DNA of 64,000 bases from Aquibacillus rhizosphaerae (GTDB lineage Bacteria; Bacillota; Bacilli; Bacillales; Amphibacillaceae), in the NCBI RefSeq assembly GCF_030282825.1, contig NZ_JASTZU010000063.1:372001-436000 (forward strand). Reading direction: 5' to 3'. The notes under the pieces are model-generated. The model did not search any database, was not told where the DNA came from, and saw only the letters and a program-made list of their open reading frames with translations. Of the stretch, positions 52,543 through 63,200 are shown piece after piece (the first letter of the stretch is position 1; the number at the start of each line of letters is the position of its first letter). The translations under genes and the position numbers were made by a program.

Positions 52543-52977
52543 ATGTACATAGAAGAATTGGAAGTTGGTCAGCAATTTAAATTAGAGCCAGTTAAGGTAG
52601 TAGAAGAAGATGTTATTAATTTTGCAAAAAAATATGATCCACAGCGAATTCATATGGATCCTGAGTATGCAAAAAAGGGGATGTTTAAAGGTATTATTGC
52701 ATCTGGATATCAAACGATAGGGTTAGTTTGGGCGAAGTGGATTGAAGCCGGCATCCTTGGGGATGAAATTATTGCGGGGACAGGAGTCGATAAAATTCGC
52801 TGGCTTAAACCGGTTTATCCTAACGATACACTTATTGGTGAAGTTGAAGTGAAAAACATACAACCTTCATCACGAGGTGGTAGGGGAAGAGCCACTTTTC
52901 GTTTTGAAATTGGGAATCAACGGAATGAATCGGTCACAACATTTGAGATTGATGTGTTATTAAAAGCAAAGGTCTAA
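52543..52977 (+). CDS. MaoC-like (R)-hydratase/dehydratase
   Basis: A 144-residue hot-dog-fold protein. The MaoC signature is FAKKYDPQRIHMDPEYAKKG with the catalytic Asp and His (normally D-x4-H), followed by GIIASGYQTIGL. Family members hydrate trans-2-enoyl-CoA to (R)-3-hydroxyacyl-CoA; exact chain preference unknown. The ATG at 52543 follows AAAGGGG. It is alone, between two repeats. Confidence 0.9.
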   Translation: MYIEELEVGQQFKLEPVKVVEEDVINFAKKYDPQRIHMDPEYAKKGMFKGIIASGYQTIGLVWAKWIEAGILGDEIIAGTGVDKIRWLKPVYPNDTLIGEVEVKNIQPSSRGGRGRATFRFEIGNQRNESVTTFEIDVLLKAKV

Positions 52978-53000
52978 AAGGTGAGTTCACCATATAGTAT

Positions 53001-53043
53001 AAAGACATGAATGAAACTTAGGTTTTGTTCATGTCTTTTTATT
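53001..53043 (+). terminator. Terminator of the MaoC gene
   Basis: AAAGACATGAA pairs with TTCATGTCTTT, followed by TTATTT. Confidence 0.85.
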
Positions 53044-53049
53044 TGCACT

Positions 53050-53130
53050 AGGAAATTATTGATTTAGTGTCCTGTGGATAACTGACTATTGCGTGTGCCA
53101 CGTCTAGCTACAGCGCCTTACCCCTCGAGG
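53050..53130. repeat. Dispersed intergenic repeat, family B, half copy
   Basis: AGGAAATTATTGATTTAG, TGTCCTGTGGATAACTGAC and CTAGCTACAGCGCCTTACCC match 24984-25064, including the DnaA-box complement TGTGGATAA (53073-53081). The matching right arm is absent. Confidence 0.8.
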
Positions 53131-53281
53131 CCAAAAATTAGTCGTTTGTTGTGAACAATAAGATTTGATTAAAAACAAAAGAAAGCCTTTGTGGATGGAG
53201 GTAGAGTATGTGACAATTATGTAATTTTATTGAGGAATAAAAAAGTAATGTAAAACTATTGAAAAAAATTGAAAATATTGG

Positions 53282-53311
53282 TTGATAATTCCATTTGTTT
53301 GATACTATAAT
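53282..53311 (+). promoter_or_regulatory. Promoter of the ABC-PASTA operon with long leader
   Basis: TTGATA, 18-base spacer, TATAAT. About 190 bases of leader separate it from the permease start; no riboswitch I recognise lies there. Confidence 0.55.
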
Positions 53312-53508
53312 AAGTTAGATTTGTAGAATTATAGAATTAGTTGTCGTGTTCAAAATTATTCTGTATCTAAACATTCATGAATAAACGTAAACGGCTAATA
53401 ATAGTATCTGAGTTAGAGTAGATTGATAGAAATGATATGTCTAATTGAAAAGGACAACAATCAGCTATAACGAATAATAAACATTTATTTATATTGAGGG
53501 GGAAAGTA

Positions 53509-54975
53509 ATGAATTTTTTTAAGCGGGCAATTTTAAGTATTACTAGAAAGAAAGGTAAGTCAATAATTTTATTGGCAGTTATTTTTATTTTAGGAAACTT
53601 GATATCTGGTGCTATTTCTATACAACAAGCAACAGGTAATGTTGAAACAACAATAAAAGAAAAATTAGGAACAGCTGCAACGGTTGAACTTGATTATGAA
53701 GCAATAGAAAAGATGGACGAATCAGAAATGATGGAATTAGAAATTGAAGAACTAGATCTCGAATTAATTAAGCAGATTGGTGAGCTCTCGTATGTTAAAT
53801 ATTATGACTTTAGCACGTCTACGTATTTAGGATCAGAGACAATTAAGAGTTACCAGGGAGAAGGAATGGAAGAAGAAGAGGTCATGTATGAGGGGCCTAG
53901 TATGGATTTCATGCTAAAAGGGATTAATCATGCACCGATCATTGATTTAGAAGAGGAAAAAGGAAAATTAGTTGACGGTCGTGTATTTACACCAGAAGAG
54001 GTGGAAAACGGTGCCCCAGTTGCGGTAATCTCGAAAAAGTTAGCTGAATTAAATAACCTTCATGTAGGTGATAACTTTACATTAATAAATGAGGTATATA
54101 GTTTTGATGAATCTAATGGTGAGGACAAATTAGTTACTTCTCGTGATCTTGTCCTAGAAGTCATTGGATTATTTGAACCTAAAGCGGTAAAGAATGATGC
54201 CGAAGAGTCTGAAGAAGGCATGTATGATTTTATGGATATCGAATATCAAAACACAATTTATGTGGCTAACGAAGTTGTGTCTAGTGAAATGCGATATAAC
54301 ATGGAAGAATATATGAAAGTGGACGAAGAGATGGCTGCAGCCATGGGGGAAGAGGAAATTACAGATTACTATACACCATTATTCGTATTGAATAAACCTG
54401 AAGATACGGAAGCTTTTGAAGAAGAAGTACAACCGCTATTGCCACAATATTATAAGGTTACTAATGCAAGTGATCAATATGATAGTATCGCCGCGCCAGT
54501 AGAATCGATGTCAAAACTATCTGGTTATGTATTACTAGTAGCTGTGATTGCAACAATATTGATTATTGGTTTAGTAGTATTGTTGTTCTTAAGAGACCGT
54601 AAGCGTGAATTAGGTATTTATTTATCTTTAGGCGAACGTCGTAGCCGGGTTGTAGGTCAAATTGTTATTGAAGTGATGATTGTTGCAGTAATTGGGATTA
54701 GCTTATCCTTGTTTAGTGGTAACTTACTCGCTCAAAGTGTATCTGACACAATGATTGATGCAGAAGCTGAAAAACAAAATTCTGAAGAAGAAATGTACTA
54801 TAGTGAATTGCAAACAGATGTAACTACAGACGATGTATTAGAATCATATAAAGTTGAGCTTGATCCAGGATATGTAGGAATATTCTATTTAGTGGGACTC
54901 TTAACTATTCTTGTATCAACGATTATTCCATTAATCTACATTGTTCGATTAAACCCTAAAAAGATAATGATGTAA
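53509..54975 (+). CDS. FtsX/MacB-like ABC transporter permease
   Basis: A 488-residue protein. Helix 1 (residues about 16-38) is followed by a large extracytoplasmic domain of about 300 residues rich in Glu/Asp, then three helices (about 343-365, 391-412, 456-480). LFLRDRKRELGIYLSLGERR is the FtsX-type coupling motif. This topology fits mechanotransmission-type ABC proteins rather than importers. Start ATG at 53509 after GAGGGGG. It is the first gene of a three-gene operon. Confidence 0.9.
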   Translation: MNFFKRAILSITRKKGKSIILLAVIFILGNLISGAISIQQATGNVETTIKEKLGTAATVELDYEAIEKMDESEMMELEIEELDLELIKQIGELSYVKYYDFSTSTYLGSETIKSYQGEGMEEEEVMYEGPSMDFMLKGINHAPIIDLEEEKGKLVDGRVFTPEEVENGAPVAVISKKLAELNNLHVGDNFTLINEVYSFDESNGEDKLVTSRDLVLEVIGLFEPKAVKNDAEESEEGMYDFMDIEYQNTIYVANEVVSSEMRYNMEEYMKVDEEMAAAMGEEEITDYYTPLFVLNKPEDTEAFEEEVQPLLPQYYKVTNASDQYDSIAAPVESMSKLSGYVLLVAVIATILIIGLVVLLFLRDRKRELGIYLSLGERRSRVVGQIVIEVMIVAVIGISLSLFSGNLLAQSVSDTMIDAEAEKQNSEEEMYYSELQTDVTTDDVLESYKVELDPGYVGIFYLVGLLTILVSTIIPLIYIVRLNPKKIMM

Positions 54976-54991
54976 TAGAGAGGTGAAGAAG

Positions 54992-55663
54992 ATGATATTA
55001 GAAGCAAAAGACTTAAATTATTATTATCAAGATGGCGAGAGTCGTCGTTATATTTTAAAAGATACGAATGCTACGTTTGAAAAGGGAAAATTTTATACAA
55101 TTTTGGGTCAGTCTGGATCTGGGAAAACTTCTTTTCTGGCGTTACTTAGTGCACTGGATTCCCCGCAAAGCGGAGCTATTATGTTTAGTGGAAAAGATAT
55201 TAAACAAATAGGCTATGACAAGTACCGCCGCAATAACGTGGGAATTATTTTCCAAAGCTATAATTTAATACCGGCTTTAACTGCAGTAGAAAATGTCTTG
55301 GTTCCTATGTCTATTACAGAAAACGAAATTCCTGAAGACAAAAAAACAGTGGCATATAACTTGTTAGATTACATTGGTATTGTGAAAAGTAAAGCAGATC
55401 GTCTTGTTAATAAACTCTCGGGTGGAGAGCAACAACGTGTCGCTATAGCTAGAGCCCTAGCAACAAATGTAGAGCTGATTCTTGCTGATGAACCAACAGG
55501 AAATCTTGATGAAGAAATGGAACAAGAAATCATTGACATCTTTAAAAAACTGGCACATGAGCACCAAAAGTGTGTGATTGTAGTTACACACTCGAATGAA
55601 ATTGCCCAGCAGTCTGACCAAACTTTCCATCTTAAGAAAGGTGTATTATCTTCTCATGAGTGA
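54992..55663 (+). CDS. ABC transporter ATPase, LolD/MacB type
   Basis: A 223-residue ATPase. Walker [12 protein letters not shown]-loop [15 protein letters not shown], signature KLSGGEQQR, Walker [15 protein letters not shown] and switch His in VVVTHSNE. The start ATG at 54992 follows GAGAGGTG. It overlaps the next gene by eight bases (ATGAGTGA), so the PASTA protein is coupled to it. Confidence 0.94.
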   Translation: MILEAKDLNYYYQDGESRRYILKDTNATFEKGKFYTILGQSGSGKTSFLALLSALDSPQSGAIMFSGKDIKQIGYDKYRRNNVGIIFQSYNLIPALTAVENVLVPMSITENEIPEDKKTVAYNLLDYIGIVKSKADRLVNKLSGGEQQRVAIARALATNVELILADEPTGNLDEEMEQEIIDIFKKLAHEHQKCVIVVTHSNEIAQQSDQTFHLKKGVLSSHE

Positions 55664-57137
55664 TTTTCTATCAAAATTTAACGAAGATAAGTACAATGAA
55701 TTGCTAGATGAGCAAGAGGAAAAAGAACCTAAAAAACCCAAAGAATCCAATGACCAGAATGAAATAACAGTAGAAGAGAATTCCAATGAAAATAATACGC
55801 CTGAAAGTAGAACAAATTCTGAAACTAACCCTGTAACAAAGATGAGTCGTCGTAATGACTCAGTAGAGGAAGTGGAAATTGATCCAACATATCAAAAGAA
55901 AAAGAGACGTAAGATGCTACTGTTGATTGTTGGATCGGTTTTGGCACTAGTTTTGGTTTTTTCCATTTACTATAATGCTGTTCATGTGGAAGCGGAAGAA
56001 TTTGTAGATAAACCTGTCTCAGATGCACGCGCATGGGCAACTACGAATGATATAGAAATGGAATTAACGGAAGAATATAGTATGGAGCATGATTCAAATC
56101 GGATAATTTCACAAAGTGTACTTGCTGGTGAAAGCATTCGTAAAGGCAAGACGATTAGTTTAATAAGTAGCTTAGGGCCAGATCCTGAAGCAGTAATTCC
56201 ACTGCCAGACTTTACAGCCATGAACCAATCGGAGGTTGAGAGCTGGATAGAAGAAAATAAAGCAGAGAATCTTCAACTTGTGACTGAGTTTAGTGATGAA
56301 GTAGAGGAAGATAACTTTATTAAACTAGTAATAAGAGACACTAGCATTGATGAAGCAGAATATCGCCGGAAAGACAGTGCAGCTGTCTATTTTTCAAAAG
56401 GAAAAGAAGTATTCGAAAAGAATATAGTTGTACCTGATTTCACTGGTGTTACAAAAGCTGAAGTGGAACAGTGGGCAAAAACGAATGAGATTGATATGAA
56501 ATATGAAAATAAAGATTCCAATAGCGTTGAAGTTGATCAAGTCATAAGTCAAAGTGTTGCAGCTGAAGAAAAAGTTGCAAAAAGAGATGAAATGAAGGTC
56601 GTCGTATCAATTGGAAAAGCGAGTGTTGTACCTAACTTTGCACAACTGACGGTGGAGGAAGCTTCAAGTTATCCTGGGCTGACAGTAACTGTAAAACAGA
56701 AATATCACGCAAACGTGTCTTATGGCGGTCTTATCTCCCAATCTGTTGATGCGGGAACTAAGCTAACTGAAAGTGATGATACAAATGTTACGGTCGTTTA
56801 TTCTGAAGGAAGACCTTATCTGGGTGATTATCGTGGTATGTTAGAAGGAGAGTTAGCTAAAACATTTTATGAAACATATAAATCAAAAGGTGCAGATATT
56901 AGTTATATCGTAAAGTATGTTGATGCACCGGAAGTAAAAGGAACAGTTGTGGGTATGAGTAAATTCAATGAATTTGTTCCGATGACATATACAGTCGAGA
57001 TAAAAGTTAGTAAAAATGCCTCCGCAGCATCAAGTCCACAGGCAGAACCTGAACCTGAAGAAGAAGTTATTGAACCAATTGAAGAACCTGAAGAACCTGA
57101 AGAACCAGTGGAAATCCCTGAAGAAATTACAAAATAA
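55656..57137 (+). CDS. Membrane protein with extracytoplasmic PASTA repeats
   Basis: A 493-residue single-pass protein. Residues 1-80 are charged cytoplasmic sequence, 81-86 the basic KKKRRK stop, and 87-105 the helix. Outside, at least four PASTA-type repeats follow (about 115-175, 180-250, 257-320, 323-383), each ending with ISQSV or a similar GxxxxS turn: RIISQSVLAGESI, QVISQSVAAEEKV, GLISQSVDAGTKL. A diverged fifth (385-452) and a Glu/Pro-rich tail (460-490) end the protein. PASTA domains bind peptidoglycan, as in PrkC-type kinases; here no kinase domain is present. Confidence 0.88.
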   Translation: MSDFLSKFNEDKYNELLDEQEEKEPKKPKESNDQNEITVEENSNENNTPESRTNSETNPVTKMSRRNDSVEEVEIDPTYQKKKRRKMLLLIVGSVLALVLVFSIYYNAVHVEAEEFVDKPVSDARAWATTNDIEMELTEEYSMEHDSNRIISQSVLAGESIRKGKTISLISSLGPDPEAVIPLPDFTAMNQSEVESWIEENKAENLQLVTEFSDEVEEDNFIKLVIRDTSIDEAEYRRKDSAAVYFSKGKEVFEKNIVVPDFTGVTKAEVEQWAKTNEIDMKYENKDSNSVEVDQVISQSVAAEEKVAKRDEMKVVVSIGKASVVPNFAQLTVEEASSYPGLTVTVKQKYHANVSYGGLISQSVDAGTKLTESDDTNVTVVYSEGRPYLGDYRGMLEGELAKTFYETYKSKGADISYIVKYVDAPEVKGTVVGMSKFNEFVPMTYTVEIKVSKNASAASSPQAEPEPEEEVIEPIEEPEEPEEPVEIPEEITK

Positions 57138-57181
57138 AATATTGGATAAGCATTTTCAAACTATAAAGATTTAATAAATAT

Positions 57182-57218
57182 AAACGCATTGTGTTTACTT
57201 AAGCCAATGCGTTTTTTT
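57182..57218 (+). terminator. Terminator of the ABC-PASTA operon
   Basis: AAACGCATTG pairs with CAATGCGTTT and is followed by TTTTT. Confidence 0.9.
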
Positions 57219-57307
57219 TATGAGTTTAATAGTTGCTATAAAGTCTTAACAAATAGCAAATAGAAATGTCTCTTGCTATACTTGTAACAAAGGGGAGTTT
57301 AGAGTCG

Positions 57308-57976
57308 ATGAAGAAAAAAATTGTTTTATTTATTGTTTTAGCACTACTTTTAACACAAATGCCTATAATCGGAAAATATTTTTCGATTGTGAATACGTTA
57401 ATACATGAAATGGGTCATTCATTGATGGCTATTATTACTGGTGGAAAAGTACAATCTATATCCTTATTTTCGAATACCGAAGGAGCGACACTTACGAGTT
57501 ATCAGTTTTGGATTGGTGGTTTCCTAACAAGTGCCTCGGGTTATGTCTTTTCCTCTTTCATTGCCTTTTTATTTATGATACTTATTTATAAAGGGAAAAG
57601 TAAATATGTTTTAACGGTATTATTAGGTGTTTTAGTTGTTAGCTTACTATTTTGGATTCGAAACCCATTTGGACTGTTCTGGATTGTTACTTTTATAGCA
57701 GGTTTCTCCTGGACGCTGGTTAAAGGATCAAAAGTTTTTTTAGAGTATGTAGCGCTATTCCTCACTACACTGTTGTTAGTAGAGTCTATTACTTCCTCCT
57801 TTCAAGTTATGTACCTTAGTTTTATATCCCCACAAAGTGCAGGAGATGCAACTAACTTATCTAGGATGACTCGTTTGATTCCTGCTCCAATATGGGGGGT
57901 TTTGTTCTTTATACAATCTTTATATTTTGGTAAGTTGGGATTAAATAAATTTTTTAGGAAAAAGCCGTCTTCGTAA
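57308..57976 (+). CDS. M50-like membrane zinc metallopeptidase
   Basis: A 222-residue membrane protein with six or so helices. The zinc motif HEMGH (His33, Glu34, His37) follows the first helix, as in the M50B-like family. The usual second site NPDG is not obvious; PAPIWGVLFFI lies near the C-terminus. Start ATG at 57308 with GGGGAG ten bases upstream, not the TTG at 57266. Role unknown. It is downstream of, but terminator-separated from, the PASTA operon. Confidence 0.82.
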   Translation: MKKKIVLFIVLALLLTQMPIIGKYFSIVNTLIHEMGHSLMAIITGGKVQSISLFSNTEGATLTSYQFWIGGFLTSASGYVFSSFIAFLFMILIYKGKSKYVLTVLLGVLVVSLLFWIRNPFGLFWIVTFIAGFSWTLVKGSKVFLEYVALFLTTLLLVESITSSFQVMYLSFISPQSAGDATNLSRMTRLIPAPIWGVLFFIQSLYFGKLGLNKFFRKKPSS

Positions 57977-58103
57977 CCCAAAATCATCATAGCAGTTAGG
58001 TTAGGTGCTATTATAGACACTGGAAAATTGGAAAGACTGGTGTTAGAGTGAGAGCTATATGAATTCAATAGTTCCTATTTTATAAGAAGTAAGGATGACA
58101 CGA

Positions 58104-59297
58104 ATGAACAAAGAGGTTCAATTAAAAATTAAAGATAAGTTTACAAATAAGTATAAATCAGGATTCCCTCATATAGTTAAGGAAGCAATATCAAACATTG
58201 ATTCTTTAACAAAAGAAGGAGTAATTGTTCGATTAATGGATGAAAAGAACAATTTTCTTGGTAAAGGCTATTACGGCAGACAAAATAAAGGCTTAGGGTG
58301 GGTGCTTACCCAAAAAGAAAACCAAGCAATTGATCAACAGTTTTTTGATAATAAAATAAGTACCGCATTAGATCAACGAAGCTCTTTTTTTCAGGATAAT
58401 GATACGAATGCTTTTCGTGTGTTCAATGGAGAAGGCGATGGCATCGGTGGGTTAATAATCGATTATTATGATGGCTATTTTGTGTTAAATTGGTATAGTG
58501 AGGGGATTTATCAATTCAGAGAACTAATTCTCAAAGCGTTACAAAGTCTGGTTGAATTTAAAGGAATTTACCAGAAGAAGCGATTCAATACCGGTGGTAA
58601 ATATATGGAAGATGATGATTTTGTTGCGGGAGAACGTGGGGATTTTCCGGTTATTGTTAAAGAAAGTGGTGTGAATTTTGCTGTTTATTTAAACGAGGGG
58701 CCAATGACAGGAATATTTCTTGATCAGAGACAAGTTAGAAAAACGATTAGAGATAAATACGCACAAGGAAAAACAGTATTAAACACATTTTCCTACACAG
58801 GAGCCTTTTCGGTTTTCGCTGCAATCGGTGGTGCAAAACATACAACGAGTGTAGACCTTGCAAATCGAAGCTTACCGAAAACGATAGAACAATTCAATGT
58901 CAATGGTATAAATGAAAATGAACAGGAAATTAGAGTCATGGATGTGTTTAATTATTTCAACTATGCAATCAAGAATAAGTTAAGTTTTGATATGGTTATC
59001 TTAGATCCACCAAGTTTCGCCAGATCAAAGAAACATACGTTTAGCGCTTCCAAAGATTATGTGAAATTACTTAAAGAAACAATTGCAATTACAGCCAGTC
59101 AAGGTATCATTGTCGCTTCCACAAATTCAGCTGCGTTCGGAATGGACAAGTTTAAAGGGTTTATTGATCAAGCATTTAAAGAAACAAATGGCAAGTACAA
59201 GATTATCGAAATGTTTAGTCTTCCTAGCGATTTCAAAACCATTAAACAGTACAAAGAAGGAGACTACCTCAAAGTAGTCTTTATCAAAAAACTATAA
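58104..59297 (+). CDS. Class I SAM-dependent rRNA methyltransferase, RlmI/YwbD type
   Basis: A 397-residue enzyme. A PUA-like N-terminal region (residues 1-75) is followed by an EEHEE-type linker and a Rossmann methyltransferase domain from about 190. SAM motif I is VLNTFSYTGAFSVFAA, and the catalytic motif IV is ILDPPSFARS. RlmI modifies a cytosine of 23S rRNA (C1962 in E. coli); B. subtilis YwbD is the local homolog. ATG at 58104 preceded by AAGGA. Confidence 0.92.
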   Translation: MNKEVQLKIKDKFTNKYKSGFPHIVKEAISNIDSLTKEGVIVRLMDEKNNFLGKGYYGRQNKGLGWVLTQKENQAIDQQFFDNKISTALDQRSSFFQDNDTNAFRVFNGEGDGIGGLIIDYYDGYFVLNWYSEGIYQFRELILKALQSLVEFKGIYQKKRFNTGGKYMEDDDFVAGERGDFPVIVKESGVNFAVYLNEGPMTGIFLDQRQVRKTIRDKYAQGKTVLNTFSYTGAFSVFAAIGGAKHTTSVDLANRSLPKTIEQFNVNGINENEQEIRVMDVFNYFNYAIKNKLSFDMVILDPPSFARSKKHTFSASKDYVKLLKETIAITASQGIIVASTNSAAFGMDKFKGFIDQAFKETNGKYKIIEMFSLPSDFKTIKQYKEGDYLKVVFIKKL

Positions 59298-59539
59298 TTA
59301 TTTACTGAACAGAGCATGGAAGAAAACCTCTCTAAAATATAATCATGAAGTTAGGTTATCGTGTAGTTAGTGTACTAACGTTAACCCTGTTGGTTTATTT
59401 GTTGACCATTATGTAAAGGTTCACTTTTAACTTGAAAATAATTAATACGTTAGTGCAGCGTTCTGTTAGTAATATTAAAGAAACGATAACTGAGAACAAT
59501 AGCTAGCTAATATGGTTAAAAGAAATATTCTATTTAGAT

Positions 59540-59662
59540 GTGAGTCAATTTCATAATTACTTTATTCAGTCATCTCTGACAATATATAGTTTGGAAATGG
59601 TTTTATCCAAACTATATATTGTTGTAGGTAACAAAGAAATTGGTATTATGAAATTGATTAAT
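59540..59662. repeat. Dispersed inverted-repeat element, family C, long copy with inserted hairpin
   Basis: Outer arms TCAATTTCATAAT (59545-59557) and ATTATGAAATTGA (59645-59657) match the copy at 27325-27393 in inverse orientation. In addition an inner 17-bp hairpin, ACAATATATAGTTTGGA with TCCAAACTATATATTGT (59579-59622), occupies the place where the short copy has only two bases. Confidence 0.75.
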
Positions 59663-59725
59663 GTCCATATAAAAACACAAAAATATAAAAATAATACAAT
59701 TTTCCAAAAAAAACACAAAAATCAC

Positions 59726-59755
59726 TATTATTTTTAGAAAATTCTAAAAATAATA
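59726..59755. repeat. Perfect AT-rich palindrome
   Basis: TATTATTTTTAGAA and TTCTAAAAATAATA with a two-base centre. A T-run follows at 59790-59799. Confidence 0.6.
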
Positions 59756-59965
59756 CAAGCTATTTTCTAAAGATTGTTCTAACGGTCTTTTTTTTTTGAA
59801 TGTTATTATTTATTTAGGGCGTTAGATAGTGCGTACGAAGATGGATTAAAAGAGGTGAAATTCATTTTTTTGACAGGGATAAATCCTTGGCTCTAAATTG
59901 AGTTAACAAATGAAATCTTATGAGGTGGAAGAAAAAAGTATGTTTATAGATAAAGGAGTTAAAAC

Positions 59966-60006
59966 ACCCTCGGCAGAAGTGGTTCAATTTAATAACTGCC
60001 GAGGGT
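59966..60006 (+). terminator. GC-rich hairpin, probable terminator
   Basis: ACCCTCGGCAG pairs with CTGCCGAGGGT and is followed by TTCT. The transcript it ends is not identified. Confidence 0.6.
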
Positions 60007-60101
60007 TTCTAATGATTTAAGATTAATTCATCAATAAAATGAATTACAGCAACTGTAGCCAAGTCCTAGTTTGCTAATTACGCTTTGTAAGTACGAAATT
60101 A

Positions 60102-60115
60102 TGTAAGCGTTTAAT
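60102..60115. promoter_or_regulatory. cre-like site upstream of the GH43 gene
   Basis: TGTAAGCGTTTAAT matches TGWAANCGNTNWCA at 12 of 14 positions, 130 bases before the start; fits CcpA control of a polysaccharide-degrading enzyme. Confidence 0.5.
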
Positions 60116-60244
60116 TTTTATGAAAGTTGTTCGGAATAGTTAAGGGGGGTGGTAATTGCTGGATGTGGAGAGATTTATAAAATCACACCATGAAGGACTT
60201 AATCCCTTATTTTAATAAGGTAATTGAATAAAGGAGGTATTCTA

Positions 60245-63200
60245 TTGGTTTCAAAAAGACTTTCATTGTTACTATTAGCAATCTTATTAACAACATCTTC
60301 ATTTATTAAGCCAAATTTAGCCTTTGCAGCAAGTGTTGGTGAGAATGTTACTGAGGAACAGTTGGTAGAAAATGATTATATTCTTTACTTTGTAAATGTA
60401 GGTGATCCGACACCTAGTACTGTTGAAGGAACTGATAAACTAGGCATTTACTCAAGTGCGACCGAACAAATGTATGGGGAGGATGCAGAAACAGGTAATA
60501 CATGGGGACTAGTTACAGAAACGACTGTTGCTTCTGTAAATGATGATTCTAATAAATATGGTACTTTCAGGTATTATAATGGTGAACAAACGCGTGATAA
60601 GGCAATTGAATACAAGTTTGAATTGCCAGAAGGTGATTATGATATCACTTTAGGGTTTAAAAACCCCTGGAGTGGGAGAAGTGTAAATATTATCAGTGAG
60701 GATGAGAATATTTCTGATGGTGATTATAGTATAGGGGATTATGACACTGAACAAGAAATTACGTATAATCAGATTGCCGTTACTGATGGTGAGCTTGATC
60801 TTCGTATCCAAGGTCCTAGCTCAGCTAATTTAACAAATTACAACGACCCATTAGTTAATTACATCATTATTAAAAAAAGTGTAATGCTTTCGATTACTGA
60901 CTTAGAGGATAAGGTAGCGACAGCAGAAGCTGAGGCCAGCAAAACAGAAACTTATACGGCTTCGAGCCTAGAAAATCTTAATACTATAATTGAACAGGCG
61001 AGAGCACTGGTTGCTAGTGTGAATGAAGATGGAGTCGATGTAACGACAATCCAAGCGGAAATTCGTACTGCAATGACAAACTTAGATGCAGCTATAGCTG
61101 AGCTAGTAGAATATGTCACCTATGATTCTTTTAGACCAGGAGAACCATGGCGAGATACAGAAGGAAAAATAATCCAGGCTCATGGTGCAGGAATTATGTA
61201 TGACGAAGAAACTGAAACTTACTATTGGTATGGAGAAGATAAAACCAACGATTACCTTCCTGCAAGAGGCGTAAGAGTGTATTCGTCTAAGGATCTTTAT
61301 AATTGGGAAGATCATGGACTGGCTTTAACTGCTATTGAATCTATGGATGATTTCGACAACGATCCACTTATTTCAGAACTTTATAAAGATAGAAATGATC
61401 GTGAGGAAATTATGAATGACATTGGTACAAATCGAATAATTGAGAGACCAAAAGTTATTTATAATGAGAAAAATGATAATTATGTCATGTGGTTTCATGC
61501 TGATGGACCTACTGAAACGAGCACTGCAAACTATGCTAAAGCTGAAGCTGGTTATGCAGTAAGTGACTTCCCAACAGGTCCCTTTGTTTATCAAGAAAGT
61601 AACAGAATGGACAGAGCTCCTGAGGATGCAGAATTTAATGGTCAACCGGATCAACCAGGTATGGCCCGTGATATGAACTTATTTAAAGAAAAAGATGGAA
61701 CCGCTTACATCATTTATTCAAGTGAAGAAAACTATACATTATATATTTCTAAACTCAACGATTCTTATACAGACGTCGTTGGCTGGGATAAGGATGGAGA
61801 TGGTGAGCGTGATGCTACTTACAAGGCTGAATATGGTGAAGATTATATAAGACTATTTCCAGGTGGGCATCGAGAAGCTCCGGCAATGTTTAGTTATGAT
61901 GGGAAGTATTATTTAATAACTTCCGGTTCTACAGGTTGGGCTCCAAATCGAGCGCAATATAGCGTTGCTGACGATATTTTTGGTGAATGGCAGGAAATGC
62001 GTGATCCTTCTGTTGGTGAAGGTGCATCAACAACGTTTGATACACAGAGCACTTATGTAATTCCAGTTGACCCTGAAAATGGAAAATATATTTATATGGG
62101 TGACAGGTGGAATGAGGGTAATTTAAGTGATTCTAGGTATGTTTGGTTGCCAATTGAATTTGGTCAAAATGATCAAATTTCATTGAAATGGTATGACGAG
62201 TGGAATCTAGAATTACTAGATAGCATGTTTAAAGTAGAGGTTAATACGGAACTACCTGAAAAAGTTTCAATAGGTGAACGCCCAGATTTACCAAGTGTCG
62301 TTAATGTAACCGCAAACGGTGAGCAAATAGATTCAGAAGTAACTTGGTCAATTAATTCTGGTGATTTTAACTTGCCGGGAACTGTGGAGGTTACTGGGAC
62401 ATTATCTGATCTATCCAATAAAGAAATTAGAACAGATATTATGGTTGTTCCTGATAATGTTAAGTATTTTGCAAATGCAGGTGGTACGGAATCAAGCAAT
62501 TACATGAAATGGTCTTCATATATGGAAGATACACGTATTAACAAAGATGTTATGGATCAACAGTATGACCCTGAAAACGGACAAACATGGGGGTATGTTG
62601 GAAGTAATACAAGCGTATCTGTACACGGATCTGAAGATATCTTCTCTACTCTTAGATATCTGACTGATGGTGATGATATTACGTATAACTTTGAATTAGA
62701 TAATGGAGATTATTCGGTTTACGTTGGGTTTTATGACCCATGGTTCAGTTCTGGTGGGACTAGAAGAGCGAATGTTCTCCTTAATGATGAATTAAAAACA
62801 GAAGGTTATACCTTCACAAATAATTATGATGTCCTTGGCTATGGAAATCTAGAAATCACGGATGGATTACTTGATGTGACAGTTGCAAGAGATTCGAACC
62901 AAGATCCTCAGGTTAGCTGGATTATGGTTGCGGAGAATATAGATGATGAAACTTCAGTTCCAGAAGATAAGAAATTAACTGAAGGCGAGACAGTTCAGGT
63001 AAGCGCTAATTCGACGATATCAATAGAAAATACAGATACCAAAATCAAACTACCAATTGACTTACCTGAAGGTACAACATTAACCGTTGAAAAAGCCGAA
63101 CCAGGTAATACAAGTGATCAGGGAATTGAATTAGCTGGAGATGTTTATACTTTTGATTTTAGCTTCCCTACAGGTTCAGAATCTTACAATGGAGATTATT

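Larger units (their letters stand above)
59298..60101. other. Intergenic region of stacked inverted repeats
   Basis: About 800 AT-rich bases before the GH43 gene. It holds a family C element (59540-59662), a 14-bp-arm palindrome (59726-59755) and a CCCTCGGCAG hairpin (59966-60006). The 65-residue frame at 59540-59737 lies on these repeats and is not a gene. A 26-residue frame at 59939 has a ribosome binding site but runs through the hairpin. Confidence 0.5.

Noticed and set aside
59540-59737. 65-residue plus-strand frame
   Set aside because: It runs through a hairpin and palindrome and has no convincing ribosome binding site.
59939-60019. 26-residue frame with GAGGTGG upstream
   Set aside because: It passes through the GC-rich hairpin and has no recognisable protein features.
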